DNA of 64,000 nucleotides from Stakelama sediminis (GTDB lineage Bacteria > Pseudomonadota > Alphaproteobacteria > Sphingomonadales > Sphingomonadaceae): positions 62,001-126,000 of the forward strand of contig NZ_JACIJI010000006.1 in NCBI RefSeq assembly GCF_014199335.1, read 5' to 3'. The notes under the pieces are model-generated. The model was not told where the DNA came from. It saw only the letters and a list, made by a program, of their open reading frames with translations, and did no database searches. Position numbers and translations under genes: made by a program. Shown in pieces: positions 8,882 through 17,741 of the stretch; positions within the stretch are counted from its first letter, which is position 1; every line of letters starts with the position of its first letter.

Positions 8882-9335
8882 GCGCCTCCAGCCCGGTAAG
8901 GATGGCAAAAAGCGCATCGTCAGAGCCAGCTCCGCGCAGTTTATCGGCATAGTCCTGATCACGCAGCGCCCGTGCAACGCGCGCCAGCATTTTCAGGTGC
9001 ACCGACCCTGCATCGGGCGGCGTCAACAGCATGAAGATCAGATCGACCGGCATGTCGTCGATCGCATCGAAATCAATCGGTTTCTCCAACACCAGCACCG
9101 CTCCCACAAGGTGCGGCAAGCCGGTATATCGGGCGTGAGGAATGGCGATGCCGTTCCCCGAACCGGTGGTCACCAGCTTTTCCCGCTCGTGCAAAAGGTC
9201 ACTGACCTTCTTTGCATCGAGCGACCAGCATTCGTCGGCGAGCTGCCCGAGGCGGGTAAACAAAGCTTTTCGACTGGGAACGGAAACCCCGGTCCGAACA
9301 GCCCTGGGGGTCAGAAGATCACTGAAATCACGCAT
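8868..9335 (-). CDS. ptsN: PTS IIA-like nitrogen regulatory protein PtsN
   Basis: EIIA-Ntr, the terminal phosphoacceptor of the regulatory phosphotransferase system. The family motif with the phosphorylated His is seen in GIAIPHARYTGLP, and the LTPPDAGSVHLKMLARVARAL helix region is typical. The ATG at 9335 gives 155 residues and follows GGAAT; a TTG at 9356 is possible. It lies directly after hpf, a common pairing. No rpoN lies beside it in this window. Confidence 0.92.
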   Translation of the reverse strand: MRDFSDLLTPRAVRTGVSVPSRKALFTRLGQLADECWSLDAKKVSDLLHEREKLVTTGSGNGIAIPHARYTGLPHLVGAVLVLEKPIDFDAIDDMPVDLIFMLLTPPDAGSVHLKMLARVARALRDQDYADKLRGAGSDDALFAILTGLEARDAA

Positions 9336-9398
9336 ACTTATTCCAAATTTCGACAACCGGGTCGCCGCAACCAGATCGGCGACCCACTTCGTTATCGT

Positions 9399-9977
9399 TC
9401 AGTTCCGGTCCGGTTCGACCCATCCGATCGAGCCATCATGGCGGCGATATACCATATTGAACGATCCGGTACCGCTGTTGCGGAACATCAGGGCGCTGGT
9501 GTTGCGCAAGTCGAGCATCATCACCGCGTCCGAAACGCTGGCATCGGGAATGTCGGTACGCGTTTCGGCGATGATCAGCGGCGCGTCACCTGCCTCTTCC
9601 TCCTCCTTCGCGGAATCGAACACGGTATATCCCGCATTGTCATACGCGGCATTTTCCGCAGCCGCGATCACCTGACCCGCGTTGCGATCCTTTAATCGTC
9701 GCATATAGCGTCGCAACTGCTTCTCGATCTTGTCCGCCGCACCATCGAAAGCGCCATGCGCGTCCTGGCCTTCATTATGCCCCTTGAGCACCAGCCCCTG
9801 CATGACATGCGCAACGATGTCGCAGGTAAAGCTTTCATGCGGTCCGCGGCCGAACGTCGCATGGGCAGAAATCGCGCGGGAGAAATATTTGTCCGCGATA
9901 CCCTGAAGCCGGTCGGTAACATGCTCTTTCAGCGCGTCACCCGTGTCGACCTGATGACCAGATACCCGGATATCCAT
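9399..9977 (-). CDS. hpf: Ribosome hibernation promoting factor, long form
   Basis: Long-form HPF that dimerises 70S ribosomes in stationary phase. The N-terminal S30AE domain begins MDIRVSGHQVDTGDALK with the basic helix KQLRRYMRRLKDR. The C-terminal dimerisation domain ends with DLRNTSALMFRNSGTGSFN. Its 192 residues fit the long class. A leader of about 50 bp with an AAGGAG site lies upstream. ptsN follows 63 bp downstream on the same strand. Confidence 0.93.
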   Translation of the reverse strand: MDIRVSGHQVDTGDALKEHVTDRLQGIADKYFSRAISAHATFGRGPHESFTCDIVAHVMQGLVLKGHNEGQDAHGAFDGAADKIEKQLRRYMRRLKDRNAGQVIAAAENAAYDNAGYTVFDSAKEEEEAGDAPLIIAETRTDIPDASVSDAVMMLDLRNTSALMFRNSGTGSFNMVYRRHDGSIGWVEPDRN

Positions 9978-10031
9978 TGTTTTTCTCCTTAGCTATATGG
10001 ATGAGCGAACTAGGTAGCGGTTCAAACCCCG

Positions 10032-10718
10032 TCAATGCGGGGTGTTCCACAGGGGCTCTTTAATTTTTCCTACAAATTCGGCGTGTCGGGCCAATTCTTC
10101 GGTTGTTGCCGCGAACGGACGCGGCGGACGCACTACGGAGCTGGTCGGAACGGGGTTCGAGACCGCTTCTTCCGCACCCGATTCCTGCGCCAGTTCCAGA
10201 CCAATCTGGCGACCACCGGTCAGCTCGACATAGACCTGCGCGAGAAGCTGCGCATCGAGCAGCGCGCCGTGCAGCACGCGGCGGCTGCGGTCGATGCCGA
10301 AACGCACGCACAGCGCATCGAGCGTATGCTTGGCGCCCGGATGTTTGGCGCGCGCCATTACCAGCGTATCGACCATCCGGTCCATGGCGATGGGCGCATG
10401 GCCGCACTGTCGCAATTCGCCGTTCAGAAAGCCGAAGTCGAACCCGGCATTATGGGCCACCAACGGGCTGTCACCGAGAAATGCGAGCAGCGCTTCCACC
10501 TGAGTCGCGAACAGCGGCTTGTCGGCAAGGAAAGTATCCGACAGGCCGTGCACTGCCTGCGCCTCTGCCGGCATCGACCGTTCAGGATTGAAATAACAGT
10601 GAAAATTGCGGCCGGTCTCGACCCGGTTGACCAGTTCGATGCAGCCGATTTCCACCAGCCGGTCGCCGCCCGAGAAGCTCAGTCCCGTCGTTTCGGTATC
10701 GAAAATAATTTCACGCAT
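10032..10718 (-). CDS. dnaQ: DNA polymerase III epsilon subunit, proofreading exonuclease
   Basis: 3'-5' exonuclease of the replicative polymerase. DEDDh residues are visible: Asp and Glu in IIFDTETTGLSF, Asp in AHNAGFDFGFLN, and His/Asp in HGALLDAQLLA. A flexible linker rich in Pro, Ser and Val precedes a C-terminal segment (ELARHAEFVGKI) that would contact the alpha subunit. The ATG at 10718 matches the family start. It follows coaE with an 8-bp gap. Confidence 0.94.
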   Translation of the reverse strand: MREIIFDTETTGLSFSGGDRLVEIGCIELVNRVETGRNFHCYFNPERSMPAEAQAVHGLSDTFLADKPLFATQVEALLAFLGDSPLVAHNAGFDFGFLNGELRQCGHAPIAMDRMVDTLVMARAKHPGAKHTLDALCVRFGIDRSRRVLHGALLDAQLLAQVYVELTGGRQIGLELAQESGAEEAVSNPVPTSSVVRPPRPFAATTEELARHAEFVGKIKEPLWNTPH

Positions 10719-10726
10719 GGCGGGGA

Positions 10727-11320
10727 TTATCGGACTCGATTCTCCCGGAGGCAAGCGATGAGCGATTCCACCTCCGCTCGCGTTGCATCGAGCGACCCGC
10801 CAGTGTCGATAATATGGTTCGCACGCGCGCGCTTTTCGACATCGGGCATCTGCCGCGCCAGCACGGCATCGAATTTGTCCAGCGTCATGCCGGGACGGGC
10901 AAGCACGCGCCGCGCCTGCACATCCGGTGGGGCGGAGACGACGGCAATACTGTCCACGCCCTTGTCGCCGCCGGTTTCGAACAGCAACGGAATGTCGAAC
11001 ACCACCAACGGTGCATCGGCATGTTCGGCAAGGAATGCAGCCCGCATTTGCGCGACCATGGGATGCATAATCCCCTCAAGCTGCTTCATCGCGGCATCGT
11101 CGTTGAGCACGCGTGCGCCCAGCGCCTCCCGATCGACGCCATCAGGGCCGGTGGTGCCGGGAAAGGCTGTTTCGATTGCCGCCAGCGCTGCGCCACCCGG
11201 CCCCTGCAACCCATGCACCGCGGCATCGGCATCGAACACCGGTACACCCGCATCCGCAAACATCGCCGCCACGGTCGACTTTCCCATGCCGATCGAACCG
11301 GTAAGGCCAAGCTGGATCAT
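10727..11320 (-). CDS. coaE: Dephospho-CoA kinase
   Basis: Final step of coenzyme A synthesis, phosphorylating the ribose 3'-hydroxyl of dephospho-CoA. The P-loop GSIGMGKST is at the N terminus, followed by VFDADAAVHGL (catalytic Asp) and a lid region with HPMV and FDIPLLFE. It has 197 residues and overlaps the aroE stop by four bases. Confidence 0.94.
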   Translation of the reverse strand: MIQLGLTGSIGMGKSTVAAMFADAGVPVFDADAAVHGLQGPGGAALAAIETAFPGTTGPDGVDREALGARVLNDDAAMKQLEGIMHPMVAQMRAAFLAEHADAPLVVFDIPLLFETGGDKGVDSIAVVSAPPDVQARRVLARPGMTLDKFDAVLARQMPDVEKRARANHIIDTGGSLDATRAEVESLIACLRENRVR

Positions 11321-12129
11321 ACCGTCAACAGCGCACGCAGTTCCTCATCCCGATCGCGCGGCGGGGCAATGCCGAAAAACAGCTCAAAAGCGAGCGCCGC
11401 CTGGCCGATCAGCATGTGCAGGCCATCGACGGTCTCCAATTGGCGTTCCCGCGCCGCCGCCAGCAGCGGCGTTTCGAGCGGTGCATAAACAATGTCATAT
11501 ACCAGCGCGTCTTCGGGAAGCGGATCAAGGTCGATCTCAAGCGGTGGCTGCCCCACCATGCCCATCGGACTGGCGTTGACGAGGAGATCGACCGGCGGCA
11601 GCGGTTCGCCCAGACCGACCGCATCGCCCTTCAGCCCGAACAACGCCAGTAGCCCTGCGGCCTTAAGCGGGCTGCGGTTCAGGATCGTGACCTGCGCGAC
11701 GTCCATCCGCGCCAGTGCATAAAGCACCGCACGTGCGGCCCCGCCTGCGCCGATTACCGCGACATGCGCACCGGCAAGGTCGGTGTCGGCCAGCGGAGCA
11801 TAGAAACCGGCGATATCGGTATTGGTCGCCGCCAGCGCACCGTCTTCGTCGCGAAACACCGTATTGGCCGCGCCCAGCGTTTCATGCAGGTCGCCATGAT
11901 CGGCAACCAGTTCCAGAATCGCCTGCTTATGGGGAATAGTGACATTGCAACCGCGCCAGCCCGCATCGTTGCGGCGCGTAGCGATGAAGTCGGCCAGCCC
12001 TTCGGTGGTGACATGGGTTGCACCATAGGTGGCGTCGATGCCGAGCGCATCGATCCAGAAACCATGAATCATCGGCGATTTGGAATGGGCGATCGGATCG
12101 CCGATCACTTCCGCTCTCATCTGCGTCAT
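11317..12129 (-). CDS. aroE: Shikimate dehydrogenase
   Basis: NADP-dependent reduction of 3-dehydroshikimate in aromatic amino-acid synthesis. The substrate-binding SKSPMIHGFW, catalytic Lys in VTIPHKQAIL, and the NADP-binding VIGAGGAARAVLYAL are present. The protein has 270 residues, as expected. It overlaps maf by four bases upstream and coaE downstream, forming a tight ppsR-maf-aroE-coaE-dnaQ operon. Confidence 0.95.
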   Translation of the reverse strand: MTQMRAEVIGDPIAHSKSPMIHGFWIDALGIDATYGATHVTTEGLADFIATRRNDAGWRGCNVTIPHKQAILELVADHGDLHETLGAANTVFRDEDGALAATNTDIAGFYAPLADTDLAGAHVAVIGAGGAARAVLYALARMDVAQVTILNRSPLKAAGLLALFGLKGDAVGLGEPLPPVDLLVNASPMGMVGQPPLEIDLDPLPEDALVYDIVYAPLETPLLAAARERQLETVDGLHMLIGQAALAFELFFGIAPPRDRDEELRALLTV

Positions 12130-12719
12130 GCCGTCAGCACCTTTCGAACCCTGAGATAGTCGAGAACCGGCAGCAACGGCATACCGAGAATGGTGAAACG
12201 ATCACCGACGATACGCGCAAACAACTGCACGCCCATCGCCTCCAGCCGATAACAGCCGACGCACCCGGATATTGCGGGCCATTCGGCATCGAGATATTCG
12301 TCGATAAAGCCGTCGGAGAGCGGCCGTACGTGCATTCTGGCCCGATCGACATGACGCCACACGGCGCTGCCGCCCTCGGCAATCACTGCGGCGCTGATCA
12401 GATCATGATGGCGGCCCGAAAGCCGTTTGAGATGCGCGCGCGCCTCGTCGCGGTCGCGCGGCTTGTCGAGGATCGTCCCATCGTCGAGCACGGCAATCGA
12501 GTCACCGCCCAGTACCAGCGCCTGCGGCTCGCGTCGGCTGATCTTGACCGCCTTCAGTTCGGCCAGCGCATCGGCGAAATCACGCGGGTTCAGGTTACAA
12601 CCCAGCGACGCCTTGGCGGCCTCTTCGTCCACACCGCTCGCTTGTGCGACGTAAACCACGCCGGCAGCATCCAGCATCGCCCGGCGCGAGGCGCTCTGAG
12701 AAGCGAGGATCAACGTCAT
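12126..12719 (-). CDS. maf: Maf-family nucleotide pyrophosphatase
   Basis: Maf/YceF-type pyrophosphatase that hydrolyses non-canonical or modified nucleotides. The signature LILASQSASRRAMLDAAG is at the N terminus, with VLGGDSIAVLDDG (metal-binding Asp) and the KPRDRDEARAHLKRLSG helix. The ATG at 12719 overlaps the ppsR stop as ATGA; the longer frame start at 12752 would invade ppsR. It has 197 residues. Which Maf subtype cannot be decided confidently. Confidence 0.92.
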   Translation of the reverse strand: MTLILASQSASRRAMLDAAGVVYVAQASGVDEEAAKASLGCNLNPRDFADALAELKAVKISRREPQALVLGGDSIAVLDDGTILDKPRDRDEARAHLKRLSGRHHDLISAAVIAEGGSAVWRHVDRARMHVRPLSDGFIDEYLDAEWPAISGCVGCYRLEAMGVQLFARIVGDRFTILGMPLLPVLDYLRVRKVLTA

Positions 12720-13543
12720 TTGCCGTCCGGTTTGACGCCGCGTTCGGTACACAGCGTAATGATCGCAGCGGCGGTTTCCTCGATCGAACGACGGGTAACG
12801 TCGATCACCGGCCAGTCATTGTCGGCGAACATCCGGCGGGCATAGGCCACCTCCCGCGTCACTGAATCCTGATCGACATATGCGGTTTCCGGCGCCTGAT
12901 TAAGCGACAACAGGCGATTGCGGCGCACCTGAATCAGCCGTTCCGCACTGGTCGTCAGCCCGACCACCATCGGATGTTTCAGGGTGAACAGGGAAGGCGG
13001 GGGAGGAGATTCGAGCACGATCGGAATATTGGCGGTCTTGAACCCGCGATTGGCGAGATAGATCGACGTCGGCGTCTTGGAGGAACGCGAGACGCCCGCG
13101 AGCACGATATCCGCCTCTTCCCAATCCTCCCAGCCGATGCCGTCATCATGGGCAATGGTGAACTGAATGGCATCGACCCGCGCAAAATAGGCGGCGTCCA
13201 GCGTGTGCTGACGACCGGGCCGGGCCTTCGCCTCCTGCCCCAACAGGCTGGACAGCGCATGGTTAACCGGATCGAGCGGCGCAATCGCAGGCAGGCCCAT
13301 CGACCGGCAACGGGTTTCGAGCGTGCGACGGATATCGGCATTCACCAGCGTGAACAGCACCAGCCCGGGGTTCTGCGAAATCTCCTGAAGGATCCGCTCC
13401 AGATGTGCCTCGCTACGCACCATCGGCCAGAAATGGCGCAGCGTTTCGACATCGTCATACTGGGCGAGCGCCGCCTTGGCGATATTCTCCAGCGTCTCGC
13501 CGGTAGAGTCCGACAAGAGGTGCAGATGAAGCCGCATCGCCAT
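12716..13543 (-). CDS. ppsR: Pyruvate, phosphate/water dikinase regulatory protein
   Basis: Bifunctional serine/threonine kinase and phosphorylase (DUF299 family) that switches PEP synthase or pyruvate phosphate dikinase off and on. The HLLSDSTGETLE N terminus and the P-loop-like GVSRSSKTPTSIYLANRG are diagnostic. It has 275 residues. It is first gene of the leftward operon, starting right at the edge of the predicted origin, an arrangement common in alphaproteobacteria. Confidence 0.93.
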   Translation of the reverse strand: MAMRLHLHLLSDSTGETLENIAKAALAQYDDVETLRHFWPMVRSEAHLERILQEISQNPGLVLFTLVNADIRRTLETRCRSMGLPAIAPLDPVNHALSSLLGQEAKARPGRQHTLDAAYFARVDAIQFTIAHDDGIGWEDWEEADIVLAGVSRSSKTPTSIYLANRGFKTANIPIVLESPPPPSLFTLKHPMVVGLTTSAERLIQVRRNRLLSLNQAPETAYVDQDSVTREVAYARRMFADNDWPVIDVTRRSIEETAAAIITLCTERGVKPDGK

Positions 13544-13846
13544 GGATCAGGACAAGCCTGTGGATAACATGGGGGCAATCGCTAGCGTAAGTTACGTCTC
13601 GGGCCAAGCGCTGTGATTCCACGGAATCGATGCCCGCTTCATCCACAGGCCATGCCTTCAGGAACAAACTTATCCACAGGCTGGGGATAGTCGGGATAAT
13701 GGAATCGAATCGGCGGGGTTAAGCCACGCCGACCATGTCAAACTGTTGGCATTTTCGGGATGAAAGCGTAATCCCCGATGCGCACAGCCCAACAACACAC
13801 TTCATCCTTTCAATATATATTCTTATTATTTGTAGAGAGGCCGAGC
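13544..13846. other. Predicted chromosomal replication origin (oriC)
   Basis: This 303-bp gap separates two divergent operons (ppsR leftward, hemE rightward). It holds exact DnaA boxes TTATCCACA at 13670-13678 (plus) and 13559-13567 (minus), and a one-mismatch copy TCATCCACA at 13639-13647. Four GANTC sites, the CcrM methylation target, lie at 13615, 13624, 13702 and 13707. An AT-rich stretch at about 13800-13836 could be the unwinding element. The Caulobacter origin likewise lies beside hemE, and parAB/parS lie within 10 kb here. No CtrA site pair was recognised. Confidence 0.82.
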
Positions 13847-14899
13847 TTGCCCGAAATTTCCGAACCAAAGGCGCTTCTGGCCACGTTGAAAGGGGTGAAG
13901 CAGGAAAAGGCTCCTGTCTGGCTGATGCGTCAGGCGGGTCGCTATCTCCCCGAATATCGCGCACTGCGGGCGAAGAAGGGGGGCTTCCTCGATCTGGTCG
14001 AGGACAGCGATGCGGCAACCGAAGTGACGTTGCAGCCGATCCGCCGTTTCGGATTTGACGGCGCAATCCTGTTTTCCGACATTCTGGTGATCCCGCGTGC
14101 GCTGGGACAGGATCTGTGGTTCGAGGCAGGGGAGGGGCCGCGGCTGGCACCGGTGCTGGAGGATCGCACCGCCATTGACCGGCTTGTAAGCGGCAGGGGC
14201 GATATGGCGTCGCTCGACCCGGTTTATGCAACGGTGACGAAGGTGCGCGCAGCACTCCCGCCTACGGTTACCTTTCTGGGCTTTGCTGGCAGTCCGTGGA
14301 CGATTGCGACCTATATGATCGCCGGGCGAGGAAGTCGTGAGCAGGCAGCGGCGCGACGACTGGCCTATGCTGATCCACAGGCAATGCAGATGCTGGTCGA
14401 CCGAATCGTCGAGGCGACCATTTCCTACCTGTCGAAACAGATTGAGGCAGGCGTCGAGGCAGTGCAGTTGTTCGACAGCTGGGCGGGCAGTCTTGCCCCT
14501 GCCGAATTCGAACGCTGGGTGATCGCGCCGACCGCGCGCATCGTGACCGCGTTGCGCGAACGCCATCCCGATACGCCCGTGATCGGCTTTCCCAAGGGGG
14601 CAGGCGGTAAGCTGGCCGCCTATGCCCGCGAAACCGCGGTCGATGCGATCGGGCTGGATGAAACCGTCGATCCTGTCTGGGCCGACCGGGAATTGCCCCC
14701 AGGGCTGCCGGTACAGGGCAATTGCGATCCCCTGGCGCTGATCGCGGGTGGAGCGCGGCTGGACGGCGCGGTTGACGCGATCCTTGCCGCCTTTGCCGAA
14801 CGGCCGCATATCTTCAATTTAGGGCATGGCATCCAGCAGGATACACCGATCGCCCATGTCGAACGCCTGATCGCACGGCTACGGGAGCGCAACGCATGA
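13847..14899 (+). CDS. hemE: Uroporphyrinogen decarboxylase
   Basis: Decarboxylates uroporphyrinogen III to coproporphyrinogen III in heme synthesis. The family signature PVWLMRQAGRYLPEYRALR lies near the N terminus, and the GFAGSPWTIATYMI motif follows. I chose the TTG at 13847, preceded by AGAGAGG at a good distance, because the ATG at 13778 would place the first 23 codons in the AT-rich part of the origin. That gives 350 residues. It overlaps hemJ by four bases. Confidence 0.93.
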   Translation: MPEISEPKALLATLKGVKQEKAPVWLMRQAGRYLPEYRALRAKKGGFLDLVEDSDAATEVTLQPIRRFGFDGAILFSDILVIPRALGQDLWFEAGEGPRLAPVLEDRTAIDRLVSGRGDMASLDPVYATVTKVRAALPPTVTFLGFAGSPWTIATYMIAGRGSREQAAARRLAYADPQAMQMLVDRIVEATISYLSKQIEAGVEAVQLFDSWAGSLAPAEFERWVIAPTARIVTALRERHPDTPVIGFPKGAGGKLAAYARETAVDAIGLDETVDPVWADRELPPGLPVQGNCDPLALIAGGARLDGAVDAILAAFAERPHIFNLGHGIQQDTPIAHVERLIARLRERNA

Positions 14900-15351
14900 T
14901 CAACTGGCTGGGACAGGCCTATCTGTGGGTGTTGGCCGCACACATTATCTTCGTGATCTTCTGGATGGCGGGGCTGTTCATTTTTCCGCGTTATCTGGTC
15001 CATCATCAGGAAGGGCTGGCCGATCCCGCCGAACCGCCGCGCTGGGAGGCGCGTGAGGCACTGTTGCGGCGAATGATACTCACACCCTCGCTGATCATCG
15101 TCTGGCTGCTGGGACTGGCTCTGGCGGCGAATATGGGCCTGTTCAACGGTCAGCCTGGGCTGGGGTGGCTGCATGCCAAATTGCTGCTCGTTATCATCCT
15201 GACCGGCTATCATGGTTGGATGGTCAGCTATTCGCGCAAGCTGAAGGCGCGCAAGCCGACGCTCAACGCCCGCCAGTTGCGGATGGTGAATGAGGTTCCG
15301 GCGGTCCTCGTCACGCTGATCGTCATTCTGGCGGTTGTTAAACCCTTCTGA
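14896..15351 (+). CDS. hemJ: Protoporphyrinogen IX oxidase HemJ
   Basis: Membrane protein of 151 residues with four predicted helices that oxidises protoporphyrinogen IX, the form used by bacteria lacking HemG/HemY. The conserved His in LWVLAAHIIFVIFWMAG and the RYLVHH segment, plus the LHAKLLLVIILTGYHG helix, match the family. It is translationally coupled to hemE. Confidence 0.9.
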   Translation: MINWLGQAYLWVLAAHIIFVIFWMAGLFIFPRYLVHHQEGLADPAEPPRWEAREALLRRMILTPSLIIVWLLGLALAANMGLFNGQPGLGWLHAKLLLVIILTGYHGWMVSYSRKLKARKPTLNARQLRMVNEVPAVLVTLIVILAVVKPF

Positions 15352-15705
15352 TCGTCTGGCATCGCCATTGAGTTGAGTTCAGGCGGGAAGTGACGATGCT
15401 GGGATTGTTGATGGGCAGCGCTGGCGGCTGATATGACGGCTGCAAATGATGCCAGGCGGTGCGGTGCGATCCTTGAAGAACGGGGCGGCTATATGAGCAA
15501 ATTGGGTGCCGCTCTTTCGGGTAAGAAGCAGGGCTGACCGAGTTGTCGGATATTGACTTTACCGGCTTTCGTCCCTAGTTCGACAGTGTTTGCTGCGCGG
15601 CACTTTCGCTGCCGGTATTTTCCATATCCTTAGTGCTGTCCCTGTGTTCCTTCACAGCCTTCCGGCACACTCTCCCCAACGCCTTACATACCGGACCCTA
15701 TTCCG
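15352..15705 (+). promoter_or_regulatory. Leader and promoter region of rho, with two tiny ORFs
   Basis: No family-level gene is visible in these 354 bp. Two very short frames follow each other: an 11-codon frame at 15396-15431 behind GGGAAG, then a 34-codon frame at 15433-15537 starting one base after the first stop. E. coli rho also has a short leader peptide and is autoregulated by attenuation, so a similar role is conceivable, but nothing here proves translation. Confidence 0.3.
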
Positions 15706-16962
15706 ATGCATCTCAAAGACCTGAAAAAGAAAACACCCGCAGAACTCGTCGAAATGGCCGAAGGGCTTGGCGTCGAGGGTGCGTCGACCATGCGCAAGCA
15801 GGATCTGATGTTCGGCATCCTGAAGGTGCAGGCCGAGCAGGGCGAGCAGATCATGGGGCTGGGTACGATTGAGGTGCTGCCCGACGGGTTCGGGTTCCTG
15901 CGCAGTCCGGAAGCCAATTATCTGGCCGGTCCCGACGATATTTACGTATCGCCCAATCAGGTCCGCAAGTTCGGGCTGCGCACCGGCGATACCGTGGAAG
16001 GTGAAATTCGCGGCCCCAGGGACGGCGAACGCTATTTCGCGCTGACCAAGCTGCTCAAGGTCAATTTCGACGATCCGGACGCGGTGCGTCATCGCGTCAA
16101 TTTCGACAATCTGACGCCGCTCTACCCGGAACAGAAGCTGACGCTCGATCCGCAGGATCCGACGATCAAGGACAAGTCGGCGCGGGTGATCGATATCGTA
16201 TCGCCACAGGGCAAGGGTCAGCGCGCGCTGATCGTTGCCCCGCCGCGCGTCGGTAAGACGGTGTTATTGCAGAACATCGCCAAGGCGATCACCGACAACC
16301 ATCCCGAAGTGTTCCTGATCGTGCTGCTGATCGACGAACGGCCGGAAGAAGTGACCGACATGCAGCGTTCGGTGAACGGCGAAGTGATCAGCTCGACCTT
16401 CGACGAACCGGCATCGCGGCACGTCCAAGTTGCTGAAATGGTGATCGAAAAGGCAAAGCGCCTGGTCGAGCACAAGCATGACGTCGTCATCCTGCTCGAT
16501 TCGATCACGCGTCTCGGCCGTGCCTACAACACCGTGGTCCCGTCATCGGGCAAGGTGCTGACCGGCGGTGTCGACGCCAATGCGCTCCAGCGTCCCAAGC
16601 GCTTCTTCGGTGCTGCCCGCAACATCGAAGAGGGCGGATCGCTGTCGATCATCGCCACCGCGCTCATTGATACCGGCAGCCGCATGGACGAAGTGATTTT
16701 CGAAGAGTTCAAGGGCACCGGCAACTCTGAAATCGTGCTCGATCGCAAGGTTGCGGACAAGCGCATCTTCCCGGCCCTCGATGTTGGCAAGTCGGGTACG
16801 CGTAAGGAAGAATTGCTGGTCGAAAAGGGCACGCTGTCGAAAATGTGGGTGCTGCGCCGTATTCTGATGCAGATGGGTACTGTCGATGCGATGGAATTCC
16901 TGCTCGACAAGATGAAGGATTCGAAGACCAACGAGGATTTCTTCGATTCGATGAACCAGTAG
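15706..16962 (+). CDS. rho: Transcription termination factor Rho
   Basis: Hexameric RNA helicase that ends transcription. An N-terminal helical domain ([17 protein letters not shown]) is followed by the OSB RNA-binding domain with DGFGFLRS and by the RecA-like ATPase core. Walker A is PPRVGKT (Lys184), the [15 protein letters not shown] motif is the Q/R loop region, and the secondary RNA-binding [11 protein letters not shown] is present. It has 418 residues, normal for alphaproteobacteria, with no N-terminal insertion. Confidence 0.97.
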   Translation: MHLKDLKKKTPAELVEMAEGLGVEGASTMRKQDLMFGILKVQAEQGEQIMGLGTIEVLPDGFGFLRSPEANYLAGPDDIYVSPNQVRKFGLRTGDTVEGEIRGPRDGERYFALTKLLKVNFDDPDAVRHRVNFDNLTPLYPEQKLTLDPQDPTIKDKSARVIDIVSPQGKGQRALIVAPPRVGKTVLLQNIAKAITDNHPEVFLIVLLIDERPEEVTDMQRSVNGEVISSTFDEPASRHVQVAEMVIEKAKRLVEHKHDVVILLDSITRLGRAYNTVVPSSGKVLTGGVDANALQRPKRFFGAARNIEEGGSLSIIATALIDTGSRMDEVIFEEFKGTGNSEIVLDRKVADKRIFPALDVGKSGTRKEELLVEKGTLSKMWVLRRILMQMGTVDAMEFLLDKMKDSKTNEDFFDSMNQ

Positions 16963-16986
16963 CGCTTCTGTCGCGTTGGCCGTGGA

Positions 16987-17727
16987 ATGATTGCGCTTCT
17001 TTCCAGCATCACCGCTGCCACAGGGGCAGCCGGTCCGAATTCGCTCGGCGATATCTGGCATCATATCGTCAGCGATTTTTCCAATCTCGGCGAACCGGCA
17101 GCTATGGCCGCGTTCGTTCAGGTACTGATGATCGATCTGGTGTTAGCGGGCGACAATGCGATTGTGGTCGGTGCGCTCGCAGCCGGTCTCCCTGCGGATC
17201 AGCGGCGCAAGGTGATCCTGATCGGGATCAGCGCCGCGCTGGTGTTGCGGATTATTTTCGCGCTGATCGTCACCTGGTTGATGGGCATTGTCGGCCTGAT
17301 TTTTGCGGGCGGCCTGCTATTGCTGTGGGTCAGCTGGAAATTCTGGCGTGAGCTGCGCGAAGGTGGCGACGGACACAGTGCCGGTTCCGAAGAGATTGAG
17401 GGCGACGAACATAGCGGACTGAAGTCCGCCAAGAGCTTTGCCGGTGCCGCATGGGCAGTGGCCGTTGCGGATGTATCGATGAGCCTCGACAATGTGCTGG
17501 GCGTTGCCGGTGCCGCACGGGCACATCCGGGTATCCTGATCGTCGGACTGTTATTGTCCGTGGCACTGATGGGGCTGGCAGCCAACTTCATCGCGCGGAT
17601 CATCGATCGCCATCGCTGGATCGGCTATATCGGGCTGGCCGTAATTCTCTATGTCGCGTTCAAGATGATTTATGACGGCTGGATCGGTAGCCATGGCACG
17701 GAGGGGCTGGTCACGCTGTTCACCTGA
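16987..17727 (+). CDS. TerC/YjbE-family integral membrane protein
   Basis: Multi-helix membrane protein (246 residues) of the TerC family, in which members export manganese or other metals. Two copies of the family's acidic motif occur in membrane segments: MIDLVLAGDNAIVVG and VAVADVSMSLDNVLGVAG. A charged cytoplasmic loop (EEIEGDEHSG) joins the halves. I found no yybP-ykoY element in front of it. It lies 24 bp after rho and may be read through from it. Confidence 0.85.
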   Translation: MIALLSSITAATGAAGPNSLGDIWHHIVSDFSNLGEPAAMAAFVQVLMIDLVLAGDNAIVVGALAAGLPADQRRKVILIGISAALVLRIIFALIVTWLMGIVGLIFAGGLLLLWVSWKFWRELREGGDGHSAGSEEIEGDEHSGLKSAKSFAGAAWAVAVADVSMSLDNVLGVAGAARAHPGILIVGLLLSVALMGLAANFIARIIDRHRWIGYIGLAVILYVAFKMIYDGWIGSHGTEGLVTLFT

Positions 17728-17741
17728 CCAGCCCGTACCGG

